Of a DNA stretch of 53,701 nt, positions 16,005 through 24,641 are shown in pieces. How positions within the stretch are numbered: position 1 is the first letter of the stretch; every line of letters starts with the position of its first letter. The DNA is from an uncultured Zoogloea sp. (GTDB lineage Bacteria; Pseudomonadota; Gammaproteobacteria; Burkholderiales; Rhodocyclaceae): the NCBI GenBank assembly GCA_937967645.1, contig CALBTT010000075.1, positions 1 through 53,701 of the forward strand, given 5' to 3'. The notes under the pieces were generated by a model. That model searched no databases. It was not told where the DNA came from and worked only from the letters and a program-made list of their open reading frames with translations. Both the position numbers and the translations under genes were made by a program.

Positions 16005-17530
16005 GCCTGCCGGATGACGGCGCCGGGCGCCGCTTCGGCGTGTTCCTCCTGGCCTCGATGCAGCTGGGCTTGCCCCTCGAGGCGCTGCGCGAGGTGGTTC
16101 CCCGCGGGCAGCTTGCCGCGTTGCCCTGTGCTGCGCCCTGCGTGGTGGGGGGCGTCGATCTGCGTGGAACCCTGGTGCCGGTGGTCGATCTGCGCCGGGT
16201 GATCGGCATGGAGCCGGCGGGCGGTGAGGCCGACTGCATCGTCATCATGGCCCACGAGGGGCGCCTGCTGGGCCTGCTGGCGAGCGGGGTGGTTGGCGTG
16301 TTCGCCTGCGAGGCTGCGGGCTGGAGCCGCCTGGAAGCCCGCAACGCGGCCTTGCCCCTGTTCGACGGCGGCTTCCGGCGCGCCGACGACGGGGCGTTGG
16401 TGAGCGTGCTGTCTCCCGGAGGGCTGGCCGGGCTGCAGGACGTGCCCATGGTGGATTGCCCGGGCAGCGGCCGCGGCCTGTCGGCGGACCCCGCTCGGGT
16501 AGAGGCCGGTGCCGAGGCTTACCTGATGCTCGTGCGCACCGGCAAGGTGCCCATGGCGCTGGCCTCGGAGGCGGTCTACACCACCATCCTGCATCCCCAG
16601 ATCCTCAATTCGCCCCTGGCGGGCGGCTGGTGTCTGGGCATCATCGAACACAACGGCTACAAGATCCCGGCGGTCGATACCCTGGCCTTCTGCGGGCTGG
16701 GCGAGATCGCCAATCCCTGGCTGACCCAGGCCTTCCTGGTTCAGTACCCGCAGGGCTGGGTAGCGTTCATGGTCGACGAGATCGTCGACGTGGTGCGCAC
16801 CGGCGCCTGCGTGCCGGTGCCCATCCCCGCTGGCACCTTGCCCAGGGACGGCCTGTTTGCCGGCGCCTTGCCGATGGATGGCGTGCTCTCCGCCGGGGGC
16901 GCTCCGGACGATGGCCGGCAGACGGGTTACTACCTCATGCTGGACTCCGGGCGGATCCTTTCGCATCCCGATCTCCAGGGCCTGAGCCGGGTGAACACGC
17001 CGGTGGACGGGCGCAGTGCCGGGGGGGGCGATAGTTCGGGCGCCGATGCGGCGCTGGCGGAGGAGCGTTGTCAGGTGCTGACCTACGACCTGGGTTTCGA
17101 GGTGGCCACGCCCATCGAGCAGATCAACGAGATCCTGCCCTGGTCGGACGACTGCACCCTCTTCGGGGCCGGCTCGCGGACCACCGGCCTGGTGGTGAGC
17201 GGCGGGCGGGCGATCCCGACCTTCTGCCTGAGCACCCTGATGGGGCTGCCCGGGGCGGAACGCTCGTCCACTGCCAGCGTGCTGGTGGTGGATGGAGGAG
17301 GAGGCTTCATCGGCTTCAATGTGCCGCGCTTGCTCAGCATCGACGATGCCCCGCGCAGCCGGCCCGATGCGTCCGGTGTGGCGCGGGCCAACCTGCAGGC
17401 CCTGCCCGAGGCGGCCGGCGCCCGCTGGTCACCCCTCCAGGTGGGCAGCGGGGGCGCCGCGCGCATGCTCGGCGTGCTCGACCTGAAGCATCTGGCCGCC
17501 ACCCTGTGCGGCCAGACGGTGCCCGCTTAG
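16001..17530 (+). CDS. Triple-CheW-domain chemotaxis scaffold protein
   Basis: The 509-residue product is three CheW-like domains in a row: about 8-150 (VFLLASMQLGLPLEALREVV, GGVDLRGTLVPVVDLRRVIG), 170-330 (AYLMLVRTGKVPMALASEAVYTT, GIIEHNGYKIPAVDTLAF) and 355-505 (QVLTYDLGFEVATPIEQINEIL, GLVVSGGRAIPTFCLSTLMG). CheW links receptors to the kinase CheA; a triple form could bridge several receptors or hold one dedicated receptor. No cheA or cheY is nearby. It overlaps the chemoreceptor gene by 4 bases. Its stop codon overlaps by three bases with that of the convergent gene. Linkers are rich in Gly, Ala and Asp. Confidence 0.88.
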   Translation: MSLPDDGAGRRFGVFLLASMQLGLPLEALREVVPRGQLAALPCAAPCVVGGVDLRGTLVPVVDLRRVIGMEPAGGEADCIVIMAHEGRLLGLLASGVVGVFACEAAGWSRLEARNAALPLFDGGFRRADDGALVSVLSPGGLAGLQDVPMVDCPGSGRGLSADPARVEAGAEAYLMLVRTGKVPMALASEAVYTTILHPQILNSPLAGGWCLGIIEHNGYKIPAVDTLAFCGLGEIANPWLTQAFLVQYPQGWVAFMVDEIVDVVRTGACVPVPIPAGTLPRDGLFAGALPMDGVLSAGGAPDDGRQTGYYLMLDSGRILSHPDLQGLSRVNTPVDGRSAGGGDSSGADAALAEERCQVLTYDLGFEVATPIEQINEILPWSDDCTLFGAGSRTTGLVVSGGRAIPTFCLSTLMGLPGAERSSTASVLVVDGGGGFIGFNVPRLLSIDDAPRSRPDASGVARANLQALPEAAGARWSPLQVGSGGAARMLGVLDLKHLAATLCGQTVPA

Positions 17531-18402
17531 TACACGTACAGCAGGCGGGCCTGCAGGCCGCTGATCTTGGGGCCTTCCTCGACCTTCAGGTCATGCACGT
17601 ACTGCAGCTGGACCTGCCACTGCTTGTCCACGAAGGACGCCCAGGTGAGCATGGCCGTGCCGTTGTTCTTGGCGCCGGCGATCTCTGCGCCGTGGAGGGT
17701 CTCCTTGGCGCCCCAGGCGTGACGGTAGGTGGCGGCCACGTAGGTGGCATCGCTGAGGTGGTAGCGCAGGTGGCCGTGGGCCTGCAGCAGCGGGTCCTTC
17801 TGCGACTTGGTGTCGCGCTGGTCCTGGTAGAACTCGGTCTCGCCGATCAGATCCACCGTCCACTTGTTGCTCAGCTTGCGGATGTAGCCCACCTGCAGGT
17901 CGGTGGCCCAGCGGTTGTTGCTGATCGCAAAGCCCTGGTCCTTGTCACTGCCGGTGGGGGCGGTGAAGAACACGGACCAGCCCAGGTGTTCGCCGCGGGC
18001 CAGGTCGGCGATGGTCCACAGGGTGCCGCCGAAGATCACGTCACCGATGCCGCTGGCCTTGGTGTCGGACAGACCGATCTTCTGGCTGCCGAAGGGCATG
18101 ATGATCTGCGGGTCGATGATGTAGTCGCCCAGCTTCATGAAGTGCACGTAACGCAGGATGCCGGCATTGAGCGACAGGTCCAGGTTGTCCACCGCCTTGT
18201 TTCCGTTGGCATACACCTTGTCGGCGCGGGGGAACTGGGCGTACACGAGGGCCAGGTTGGTGCCGGCCGGGAGGCCGGTGTAGTCGCCCGGATCGGGGCG
18301 TACGTCGGCCTGGGCCGTGCCGCCGATGAGGCCGGTGGCGGCCAGGGCCAGGGTGCACAGGCGCACTGCGAAGGAGCGCTGCGTCGGGTTGTTCGTCTGC
18401 AT
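17527..18402 (-). CDS. Outer-membrane channel/transporter of the phenol-degradation MetA-like family
   Basis: The 291-residue product has a Sec signal peptide (cleavage after AQA near residue 30). Alternating beta-strand stretches follow, ending in an aromatic C-terminal YVY, as in outer-membrane beta-barrels. GDYTGLPAGTNLALVYAQF near the mature start is typical of the SphA/MetA-like transporter family often encoded next to PQQ alcohol dehydrogenases and aromatic-degradation genes. A GGAG ribosome binding site lies 8 bases before the ATG at 18402. It follows the alcohol dehydrogenase on the same strand with a terminator-like hairpin between, so it may be expressed at a lower level than the enzyme. 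Role as a channel for alcohol or hydrophobic substrate is inferred. Confidence 0.78.
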   Translation of the reverse strand: MQTNNPTQRSFAVRLCTLALAATGLIGGTAQADVRPDPGDYTGLPAGTNLALVYAQFPRADKVYANGNKAVDNLDLSLNAGILRYVHFMKLGDYIIDPQIIMPFGSQKIGLSDTKASGIGDVIFGGTLWTIADLARGEHLGWSVFFTAPTGSDKDQGFAISNNRWATDLQVGYIRKLSNKWTVDLIGETEFYQDQRDTKSQKDPLLQAHGHLRYHLSDATYVAATYRHAWGAKETLHGAEIAGAKNNGTAMLTWASFVDKQWQVQLQYVHDLKVEEGPKISGLQARLLYVY

Positions 18403-18450
18403 GGTCTTGTCTCCGTGTTGTTGTAGGGCGCTTTCCTGCGGGTGATACGG

Positions 18451-18505
18451 AATAAAAAGGCCGCGGCCGTGCGGAAGGGGGAGGGAGGAAGGCGCTGGCC
18501 GCGGC
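18451..18505 (-). terminator. Hairpin with T-run after the alcohol dehydrogenase gene
   Basis: On the minus strand GCCGCGGCC (18497-18505) pairs with GGCCGCGGC near 18460-18468 across a loop of about 28 bases, followed by CTTTTTATT. It lies just after the dehydrogenase stop and before the channel gene, so it could act as a partial terminator. Confidence 0.6.
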
Positions 18506-18516
18506 AAGAGAGAGGC

Positions 18517-20658
18517 TTATTTCTTCGGCCGGACGGCGTCGGCCGTGCCCTGGATGAAGGCCTTGATCTTCTCCACGTCATCCAGGCTCAGCTTGCCGGT
18601 GAAGTCGGGCATGCCCTTCTTCAGGAAGGGACCCTTGAAGACGAAGTCGGACAGGTTCGCGATGTCCTGCGACGGGACGTAGCCGAGGTTGGGGATGTTG
18701 CCGCCCTTGTCCACGCCGGGCACGCCGTGGCAGAAGACGCAGTGGCTGACGTACAGGCGGGTACCTTCGGGGATGTGGGCCGGGTCGTACTTGACGCCGG
18801 AGATCAGCTCGCCGAGGGCATAGGCGGGCGGCTGGGGCAGGGGCGTGGTGCCACCCAGCGCAAAGGTGTAAACGCGGCCGTTGTCCTGCTTGTCGGTGGC
18901 GCGCTGCATCAGGCCGAACACGCCGCCCCAGCCGACGGCGATGGACACGTACTGCTGGCCATCCACCTGGTAGGTGACCGGCGGTGCGATGATGCCGGTG
19001 CCGATCGGCGCCTCCCACAGCTTCTCGCCATTGTCGGCGCGGTAGGCGGCGAAGCGGCCGTCGGCGCTGCCGGCGAACACCAGGTTGCCGGCGGTGCTGA
19101 GGGTGCCGCCGTTCCACGGCGCGGCGTACTCCTGCCGCCAGACCTCTTTCTGCTTCACCGGATCCCAAGCGATCAGGCGGCCGAAGGCCTTGCTCTTGGG
19201 CGGCTGGGTGTTGATCAGCATGCCGGTGTTCCAGCCGGTGCCCGACTGGGGCTGCCCGGGCTGGTTGCCATTGTGGGTCCAGGCCTTGTCCTCGGCCAGG
19301 TTGATCGGCACGTTCTGCACCGGGAAGTAGGCCAGCCCGGTCTTCGGGTTGAAGGACATGGCATGCCAGTTGTGGCCGCCGAAGGGGCCGGGCACGCTGT
19401 CGAAGGCTTCCCGCGAGCGGGCCTCCGGTGTCTCGATGGGGCGCCCCTTCTTGTCGTAGCCGGTGGCCCAGTTCACCTCGGTGAAGGGCTTGGCGGAGAT
19501 GAACTTGCCATTGGTCCGGTCGATGACGAAGAAGAAGCCGTTCTTCGGGGCGTGCAGCAGGACCTTGCGCTTTTTCCCGTCCAGGGTCAGGTCGGTGAGG
19601 ATGATGTCCTGCACCGAGGTGTAGTCCCAGTTGTCGCCCGGGGTTTCCTGGTAATGCCAGACGTATTTCCCGGTGTCCGGATCGAGGGCCACCACCGAGG
19701 CCAGGTAGAGATTGTCGCCGCCGCCCGGGCTGCGCTTGCGGTGGTTCCAGGGAGAGCCGTTGCCGGTGCCCACGTACATCAGGTTGAGCTCGGGGTCGTA
19801 GGCCATGGAGTTCCAGACCGTACCGCCACCGCCGTTGATCCACCACTTGCCGGCCGGGTCCCAGGTCTTGGCGGCCTTGGCCATGGAGGCGTCCTCGAAG
19901 GGCTTGGCCGGGTCGCCCGGCACGGTGTACCAGCGCCACTTCTGTTCGCCGCTCTCGGCGTCGTAGGCGGTGATGTAGCCGCGCACACCGTATTCGGCGC
20001 CGCCGTTGCCGATGATCACCTTGCCCTTGATGACCCGTGGGGCCCCGGTGACGGTGTAGGAGTGGCTGCGGTCCTCGATGGTGTCCTTCTCCCACACCGG
20101 CTTGCCGGTGGCGGCGTCGAGGGCCACCAGGCGGCCGTCGAAGGTGCCGACGAAGACCTTGCCCTTGTAGAGGGCGACGCCCCGGTTCACCACGTCGCAG
20201 CAGCCCTTGAAGGCCATCTCGCGGGGCACCTTCGGGTCGTAGGACCACAGCCGCTTGCCGGTGCGCACATCCACCGCATGCACCACGCTCCACGAGGCGG
20301 TGACGTACATGATGCCGTCCACCACCAGGGGGGTGGCTTCCACCCCGCGGGTCGATTCGAGGTTGTAGGACCAGACCAGGCCGAGCGTGTTCACGTTGCC
20401 GGCATTGATCGCCGTGAGCGGGCTGTGGCGGGTCTCGGCGTAGTCGAGGCCATAGGCCGGCCAGTCGTTGCCACGGGCCGCGTTGGCCCGGATGGCCGGG
20501 GCATCAACCCGGGCGGTGACCGCGGCGATGTGCTCGCGTGAGCCCTTGGCGGGTTCCGCCTGGGCCGGGCCGGCGAGCAGCGCGCAGGCCAGCAGGGTGG
20601 TGCCTGCGATCTGCAGTGCGTGCAGCCCGGAGCGCCGCATTTCACGGTGTCCTGTCAT
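18517..20658 (-). CDS. PQQ-dependent quinohemoprotein alcohol dehydrogenase (type II)
   Basis: The 713-residue product has a signal peptide (ending AQA near 34). An eight-bladed propeller with repeated W-docking motifs (ALDAATGKPVWE, AYRADNGEKLWE) fills about 60-600, and a C-terminal cytochrome c domain has CVFCH at 640-644. The vicinal disulfide Cys153-Cys154 (KGCCD) is present. The catalytic aspartate is Asp345 in WDYT; the residue two places on is Thr347, not the Asp of lanthanide enzymes, so calcium is predicted. The family oxidises primary alcohols in the periplasm and passes electrons through its own heme; long motifs resemble the Comamonas testosteroni enzyme. GAGGAG precedes the ATG. 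No PQQ biosynthesis genes are in the window. Confidence 0.95.
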   Translation of the reverse strand: MTGHREMRRSGLHALQIAGTTLLACALLAGPAQAEPAKGSREHIAAVTARVDAPAIRANAARGNDWPAYGLDYAETRHSPLTAINAGNVNTLGLVWSYNLESTRGVEATPLVVDGIMYVTASWSVVHAVDVRTGKRLWSYDPKVPREMAFKGCCDVVNRGVALYKGKVFVGTFDGRLVALDAATGKPVWEKDTIEDRSHSYTVTGAPRVIKGKVIIGNGGAEYGVRGYITAYDAESGEQKWRWYTVPGDPAKPFEDASMAKAAKTWDPAGKWWINGGGGTVWNSMAYDPELNLMYVGTGNGSPWNHRKRSPGGGDNLYLASVVALDPDTGKYVWHYQETPGDNWDYTSVQDIILTDLTLDGKKRKVLLHAPKNGFFFVIDRTNGKFISAKPFTEVNWATGYDKKGRPIETPEARSREAFDSVPGPFGGHNWHAMSFNPKTGLAYFPVQNVPINLAEDKAWTHNGNQPGQPQSGTGWNTGMLINTQPPKSKAFGRLIAWDPVKQKEVWRQEYAAPWNGGTLSTAGNLVFAGSADGRFAAYRADNGEKLWEAPIGTGIIAPPVTYQVDGQQYVSIAVGWGGVFGLMQRATDKQDNGRVYTFALGGTTPLPQPPAYALGELISGVKYDPAHIPEGTRLYVSHCVFCHGVPGVDKGGNIPNLGYVPSQDIANLSDFVFKGPFLKKGMPDFTGKLSLDDVEKIKAFIQGTADAVRPKK

Positions 20659-20750
20659 CTTGTCTCCTCATTGACTTGAGTTGTCGAACTTATTTAATGT
20701 GGTGCGCCCCGCCCGGGACAGGAATGTTCCGCTCGGGGTGATTAATCCTT

Positions 20751-20766
20751 AGCAGCCGGCGTGCCT
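20751..20766 (-). promoter_or_regulatory. Candidate sigma-54 promoter of the alcohol dehydrogenase
   Basis: On the minus strand AGGCACG-CCGG-CTGCT keeps the GG-N10-GC spacing and most of the TGGCACG-N4-TTGCW consensus. It lies about 95 bases before the ATG at 20658. A sigma-54 activator is encoded directly upstream on the other strand. Confidence 0.6.
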
Positions 20767-20792
20767 GCCGGAAATTTGCCGAGGTAAATACA

Positions 20793-20827
20793 AAAACAAA
20801 TAAAAATCATTGGCTTGCATTTGTTTT
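20793..20827. repeat. 9-base inverted repeat in the divergent region, candidate activator site
   Basis: AAAACAAAT (20793-20801) and ATTTGTTTT (20819-20827) are perfect inverted copies around a 17-base spacer. They lie 27-61 bases upstream of the sigma-54 element and about 100 bases before the activator gene. They could be the activator's binding site. Confidence 0.4.
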
Positions 20828-20926
20828 GGGGTGTTCTGGATGAATGGCCCGAAATGGGGTGTATTGAAACGAGTCAACGTCCGGGAAAGGTTGACTTGTT
20901 ATTCGCCAAATAGAGGAGACAAAAGC

Positions 20927-22885
20927 ATGGGCGAATCGGCAGTGTCCTTCGGACAACGGGTTGAATTGGCACGACGGCATTTCTTCCGGGAAGGGAGAAG
21001 GCCGGACGGGCTGGTCCCCGAAATGGTGATCCGCTCCTGGGAGCGTTCTCGCGAGCTGGGCCTGGGGACGGGTGACCGGCGCGTCTTCAACCCGGTTGCG
21101 CGTCATGAGAAATCGCTGATCGAGGAGCGCTGCCGTCCCTTGATCAGCAGCGCACTGCCGGAGATGGAAAAGCTCCATCTGTCGCTCGGGCATGGGGGCT
21201 GGGCGCTCGCCTGCATCGACATGGACGGCATCGTGGTCAGCGCTGTGTGCGGGACCGGGGTCGAGTCCCGCGACCTGGCGAGCATCTTCCAGGTGGGGCG
21301 CAATGTCAGCGAGGCGGCGGTGGGCACCAACGGGCCGGGCTGCTCGCTGACCGAAGGGCGGCCGATGGTGGTGCGCGCGGCCGAGCATTTCCTGGATGAG
21401 GTGCGCCCGTTCAGCTGTGCGGCGGTCCCCCTCTTCGGCCCCTCGGGGAGCATGGTCGGAGTGCTCGACGCGACCCGGGTGGGGCACGGCGAGCCTGTCA
21501 CCATCCTCGAACCCCTCGGGATTGCCGCCCGGGCCATCGAGAACCGTATGCTGTCCGAGCTGCAGGGGGCGCTGACGGTGGGCTTCCACTATCGTCCCGA
21601 CCTGCTCGACACGCCGCTCGAAGGGGTGGTGGTGTTCGCCGAGGACGGCACCCTGCTGGGGGCCAACCAGGGTGCCCGGCAGCTGCTGGGCCTGGGCTCC
21701 GGCGATGGTGGTATCGAGCGCTTCGAGACGCTCTTCGACTGCCCGCCGGAGACCTTCCGGCGGGCCTTGTCCGGTCGGCTCGACAAGGGAGTGCTGCGCA
21801 GCGATGGCGGGCTGCGTTTCGATGCGCGCTTCCAGGCGGCGCGGGCCGGGGGGATGATCGCCGGCCTGCGCGAGAGCGCTCAGCGCATCCACGCCCTGGC
21901 TGCCCGGCCGGAGCTGCCCGCCCAGGCCGGTGTGGTGCTGGGCGGTGGCGAGGCGATCGGCTTCGATCCGGTGGCCGGGCAGGCTTTGCACGTGGCCCGG
22001 CGTGCTTTCGAGCGCGACATCCCGGTCCTCATCCATGGGGAGACCGGCACCGGCAAGGAGGTGCTGGCGCGCCGCCTGCATGATGAAAGCACCCGCTCTG
22101 CCGGGCCTTTTGTGGCGATCAATTGTTCATCGCTGCCGGCGGGGCTGATTGAATCCGAGTTCTTCGGCTACGAGGATGGGGCCTTCACCGGCGGCCGGCG
22201 CGGTGGGGCGCCGGGCAAGTTCGAACTGGCCCGGGGCGGCACACTCTTCCTCGACGAGATCGGCGACATGCCGATGGAGTTGCAGGGCCGCCTGCTGAGG
22301 GTGTTGCAGGAGCGCAGCTTCAGCCGCCTGGGCGGCGCCCGCCAGATCGTCTTCGACGCCCGCGTGGTGGCGGCAACCCACCGCCGCCTGGAGACCCTGG
22401 TCTCGGAAGGGCGCTTCCGGGAAGACTTGTATTACCGGATCAAGGGCGTGCGGGTGAGCCTGCCGGCCCTGCGCGACCGCGGTGACCGGATGGCACTGAT
22501 TGAATCCTTGCTGGCCCGCGAGGCGCGGGCGGGGGAGGTGCCCATGCTGTCGCCGGAGGCGCGCCATGTGCTGATGCACTACCGATGGCCCGGCAACATC
22601 CGGCAGCTTGGTCATGTGCTGCGACTGGCCCTGACCCTGGCGGAGGGTGAGGAGGAGATCGGCCTGCAGCATTTCCCCGAGGAGTTGCTGTCCGATTTCG
22701 ATGATGGGCCGGCGCCGTGCGCCGTGCCCCAGCGCGGGAGCGGGGTGTGCCTGCGCGACATCGAGCTCGAGGCGGTGCGTGCGGCGATGGCGCGCAATGC
22801 CGGCAATGTGTCGGCCACCGCCCGCAGCCTGGGGGTGGCGCGCGCCACCCTGTACCGCAAGCTCAAACTGCTCGGGCTGGCCTGA
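20927..22885 (+). CDS. Sigma-54-dependent activator, AcoR-type (GAF-AAA-Fis)
   Basis: The 652-residue product has an AcoR-like N-terminus (WERSRELGLGTGDRR) and a GAF domain at about 75-210 (GTNGPGCSLTEGRP, FSCAAVPLFGPSG). A short PAS-like part, the AAA+ domain (about 335-570; Walker A GETGTGKE, Walker B GGTLFLDEI) and a Fis helix (NAGNVSATARSLGVARATLYRKLK) follow. The sigma-54-contacting loop reads GAFTGG rather than GAFTGA. A GAGGAG ribosome binding site precedes the ATG at 20927. It is divergent from the alcohol dehydrogenase, whose promoter has a sigma-54 element, so it probably activates that gene in response to an alcohol or related ligand. The ligand is inference. Confidence 0.88.
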   Translation: MGESAVSFGQRVELARRHFFREGRRPDGLVPEMVIRSWERSRELGLGTGDRRVFNPVARHEKSLIEERCRPLISSALPEMEKLHLSLGHGGWALACIDMDGIVVSAVCGTGVESRDLASIFQVGRNVSEAAVGTNGPGCSLTEGRPMVVRAAEHFLDEVRPFSCAAVPLFGPSGSMVGVLDATRVGHGEPVTILEPLGIAARAIENRMLSELQGALTVGFHYRPDLLDTPLEGVVVFAEDGTLLGANQGARQLLGLGSGDGGIERFETLFDCPPETFRRALSGRLDKGVLRSDGGLRFDARFQAARAGGMIAGLRESAQRIHALAARPELPAQAGVVLGGGEAIGFDPVAGQALHVARRAFERDIPVLIHGETGTGKEVLARRLHDESTRSAGPFVAINCSSLPAGLIESEFFGYEDGAFTGGRRGGAPGKFELARGGTLFLDEIGDMPMELQGRLLRVLQERSFSRLGGARQIVFDARVVAATHRRLETLVSEGRFREDLYYRIKGVRVSLPALRDRGDRMALIESLLAREARAGEVPMLSPEARHVLMHYRWPGNIRQLGHVLRLALTLAEGEEEIGLQHFPEELLSDFDDGPAPCAVPQRGSGVCLRDIELEAVRAAMARNAGNVSATARSLGVARATLYRKLKLLGLA

Positions 22886-22892
22886 GCCGCGT

Positions 22893-22936
22893 GTCAGCCG
22901 GCTCCCGGGCGGATGCCCCCTGGGAGCCGGGCTGAC
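22893..22936. terminator. Hairpin between convergent genes
   Basis: GTCAGCCGGCTCCC (22893-22906) pairs with GGGAGCCGGGCTGAC (22922-22936) with one bulged base. There is no T-run. It lies between the converging stops of the activator and the chemoreceptor and could serve both. Confidence 0.55.
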
Positions 22937-22939
22937 GGC

Positions 22940-24553
22940 CTAGAGCCGGAAGCGCGAGACGCTGGCCCGCAGGCTGTTCGACACCGACTGCAGGGTGTGC
23001 GCCGTGCTGGCCACTTCACTGACCGCCGCCGAGTTTTCCTCCGACATCTGGGCGATCGATTCGACGTTGCGGGCGAGGTCGGTGGAGGCGCCGCGCTGTT
23101 CCTGCAGAGCATCGTTGATACCGCCAATGGCCTGCTGCATGGTCGCCGCGGATTCCCGGATTTCACCCATCGATCTGCTGGCCTGGTTGGCATCTTCGAC
23201 GACGTTGCTGACCAGGCTGCGGCTCGACTGCATGCTCGTCACCGCGTCGCTGGCGCCCTGCTGGATGGTGCCGATGACGGCGCTGATCTCCTGCACCGAG
23301 CTGGTGGTGCGTTCGGCCAGCTTGCGCACTTCGTCGGCCACCACGGCGAAGCCGCGTCCCTGCTCGCCGGCCCGTGCGGCCTCGATGGCGGCGTTGAGTG
23401 CCAGCAGGTTGGTCTGATCGGCCACCTCCCGGATCACCACGGTGATGCGGTCGATCTGTTGCACGTGGTTCGACAGCGTCTGGATCTGCTGGGCGGTGTT
23501 CTCCACCTGCTGGGCGACCTGGCCGATACGCTGGGCGGCGCTGTCCACGCCCCGTCCGCTGTGGCTGGCCAGCCCCTCGGCCTGCTGGGCACGGCGGCTG
23601 GCATCTTCGGCGCTGCTCCCCACGTGGTCGATGCTGACCGTGAGCTCTTCAACCGCCGCCGCCGCGGACGAGGTCGCGCTCGACTGCTGCTCGCTGCTGA
23701 TCGACACCTGCTGGGCCGCGCTGGAGAGCTGGCTGGCGGACTGGGCGACCTGTTCGGACTCGGTGACGATCTCGCCGATGGTTCGCGCCAGGTCGGCCCG
23801 CATCGCGTCCAGGGAGCCCAGCAGCCTGCCGATCTCGTCCTGCGTGCCGGGGCCTGCCACAGGCTCGGCGGCGAGGTTGCCGGAGGCGATGCGCGCGGCG
23901 GCACGGTTGGCATCGTCGAGCCGGCGGGTGATGCTGCGGATGGTGGTGACGCTCAGGGTGACCAGCACCAGCCCCGCCACGATCAGCACACCGATGCTGA
24001 TCTGCAGGGCGCTGTTGAGCGTGGCTGCCGCCTTGGTGGCGGCGTCCTTGCCGATCCGTTCGTTGTACTTCATGTGCGCGCTGAGCTGGTCCACGAAGCG
24101 GGTCGCGTAGGGGGCCGCCGAACTCAGCAGGGCGCGCGCCTCCTCGTTCCGGTTCTGGCGCGAAAGTACCAGGACTTCGTCTACCTTCTTGTTGTATTCC
24201 CGGAACGCTGTTCTCTCCGTCTCCAGCGCTTGCCGGTCCTCTGCGTCGTAGATCAGGCTCTCATAGGCTTTGAACTGTTGTTCGATGACTTCGCGGGCAC
24301 TGACGATGCTCTTGTCGATCTCGGCGATTTCCTTCGCGTCAGTCGCCAGGACGTGGCGATAGACGCGGACGCGCAGGCGCCCTGTGTCGATGGCCGTTTC
24401 AGACAGGACCAGCATGCTGGGCACTACATTGACGGTGCTGAAGTTTGCGTCCTCATAGACCCGGCTGATCTGCTGGTAGGACAGGCCGGCGAGCACGATC
24501 AGCCCGAGCAGTGCGGTACCGACGATGAGCCTGAGGCGTTGGGAGATGGTCAT
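22940..24553 (-). CDS. Membrane methyl-accepting chemotaxis protein
   Basis: The 537-residue product starts MTISQRLRLIVGTALLGLIVL (first membrane helix). It then has a periplasmic helical sensor domain (about 30-185) with four-helix-bundle character, a second helix (about 190-210), HAMP (about 211-265) and the cytoplasmic signalling domain. The tip has QTNLLALNAAIEAARAGEQGRGFAVVADEVRKLAERT. It binds or senses a small molecule in the periplasm and controls CheA. The C-terminus lacks a CheR-tethering pentapeptide. The ATG at 24553 fits the membrane start; in-frame codons upstream would cross the FliA-like promoter. No che genes are adjacent. Confidence 0.93.
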   Translation of the reverse strand: MTISQRLRLIVGTALLGLIVLAGLSYQQISRVYEDANFSTVNVVPSMLVLSETAIDTGRLRVRVYRHVLATDAKEIAEIDKSIVSAREVIEQQFKAYESLIYDAEDRQALETERTAFREYNKKVDEVLVLSRQNRNEEARALLSSAAPYATRFVDQLSAHMKYNERIGKDAATKAAATLNSALQISIGVLIVAGLVLVTLSVTTIRSITRRLDDANRAAARIASGNLAAEPVAGPGTQDEIGRLLGSLDAMRADLARTIGEIVTESEQVAQSASQLSSAAQQVSISSEQQSSATSSAAAAVEELTVSIDHVGSSAEDASRRAQQAEGLASHSGRGVDSAAQRIGQVAQQVENTAQQIQTLSNHVQQIDRITVVIREVADQTNLLALNAAIEAARAGEQGRGFAVVADEVRKLAERTTSSVQEISAVIGTIQQGASDAVTSMQSSRSLVSNVVEDANQASRSMGEIRESAATMQQAIGGINDALQEQRGASTDLARNVESIAQMSEENSAAVSEVASTAHTLQSVSNSLRASVSRFRL

Positions 24554-24614
24554 GGTGGATGTCCGGTGTGTGATGGGAGCCCCGGTTTTATCGCGACGAA
24601 ACCTGGCTGTCGGG

Positions 24615-24641
24615 CTTACGGCCTGCACCGGATAATCTTTA
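24615..24641 (-). promoter_or_regulatory. Candidate FliA (sigma-28) promoter of the membrane chemoreceptor
   Basis: On the minus strand TAAAGATT-N11-GCCGTAAG fits TAAAGTTT-N11-GCCGATAA at 7/8 and about 6/8 positions with exact spacing. It lies 62 bases before the ATG. Its core is shared with the element at 14530-14556. Confidence 0.6.

Noticed and set aside
18181..18260. Possible short tandem repeats or CRISPR in the window
   Set aside because: No regularly spaced repeats with unique spacers were found anywhere; only REP-like palindromes near 48.2 and 53.6 kb.
18442..20541. 699-codon plus-strand reading frame opposite the alcohol dehydrogenase
   Set aside because: It is the antisense of a clear enzyme gene. 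Long open antisense frames are normal at this GC content; the translation is repetitive in Gly, Val and His.
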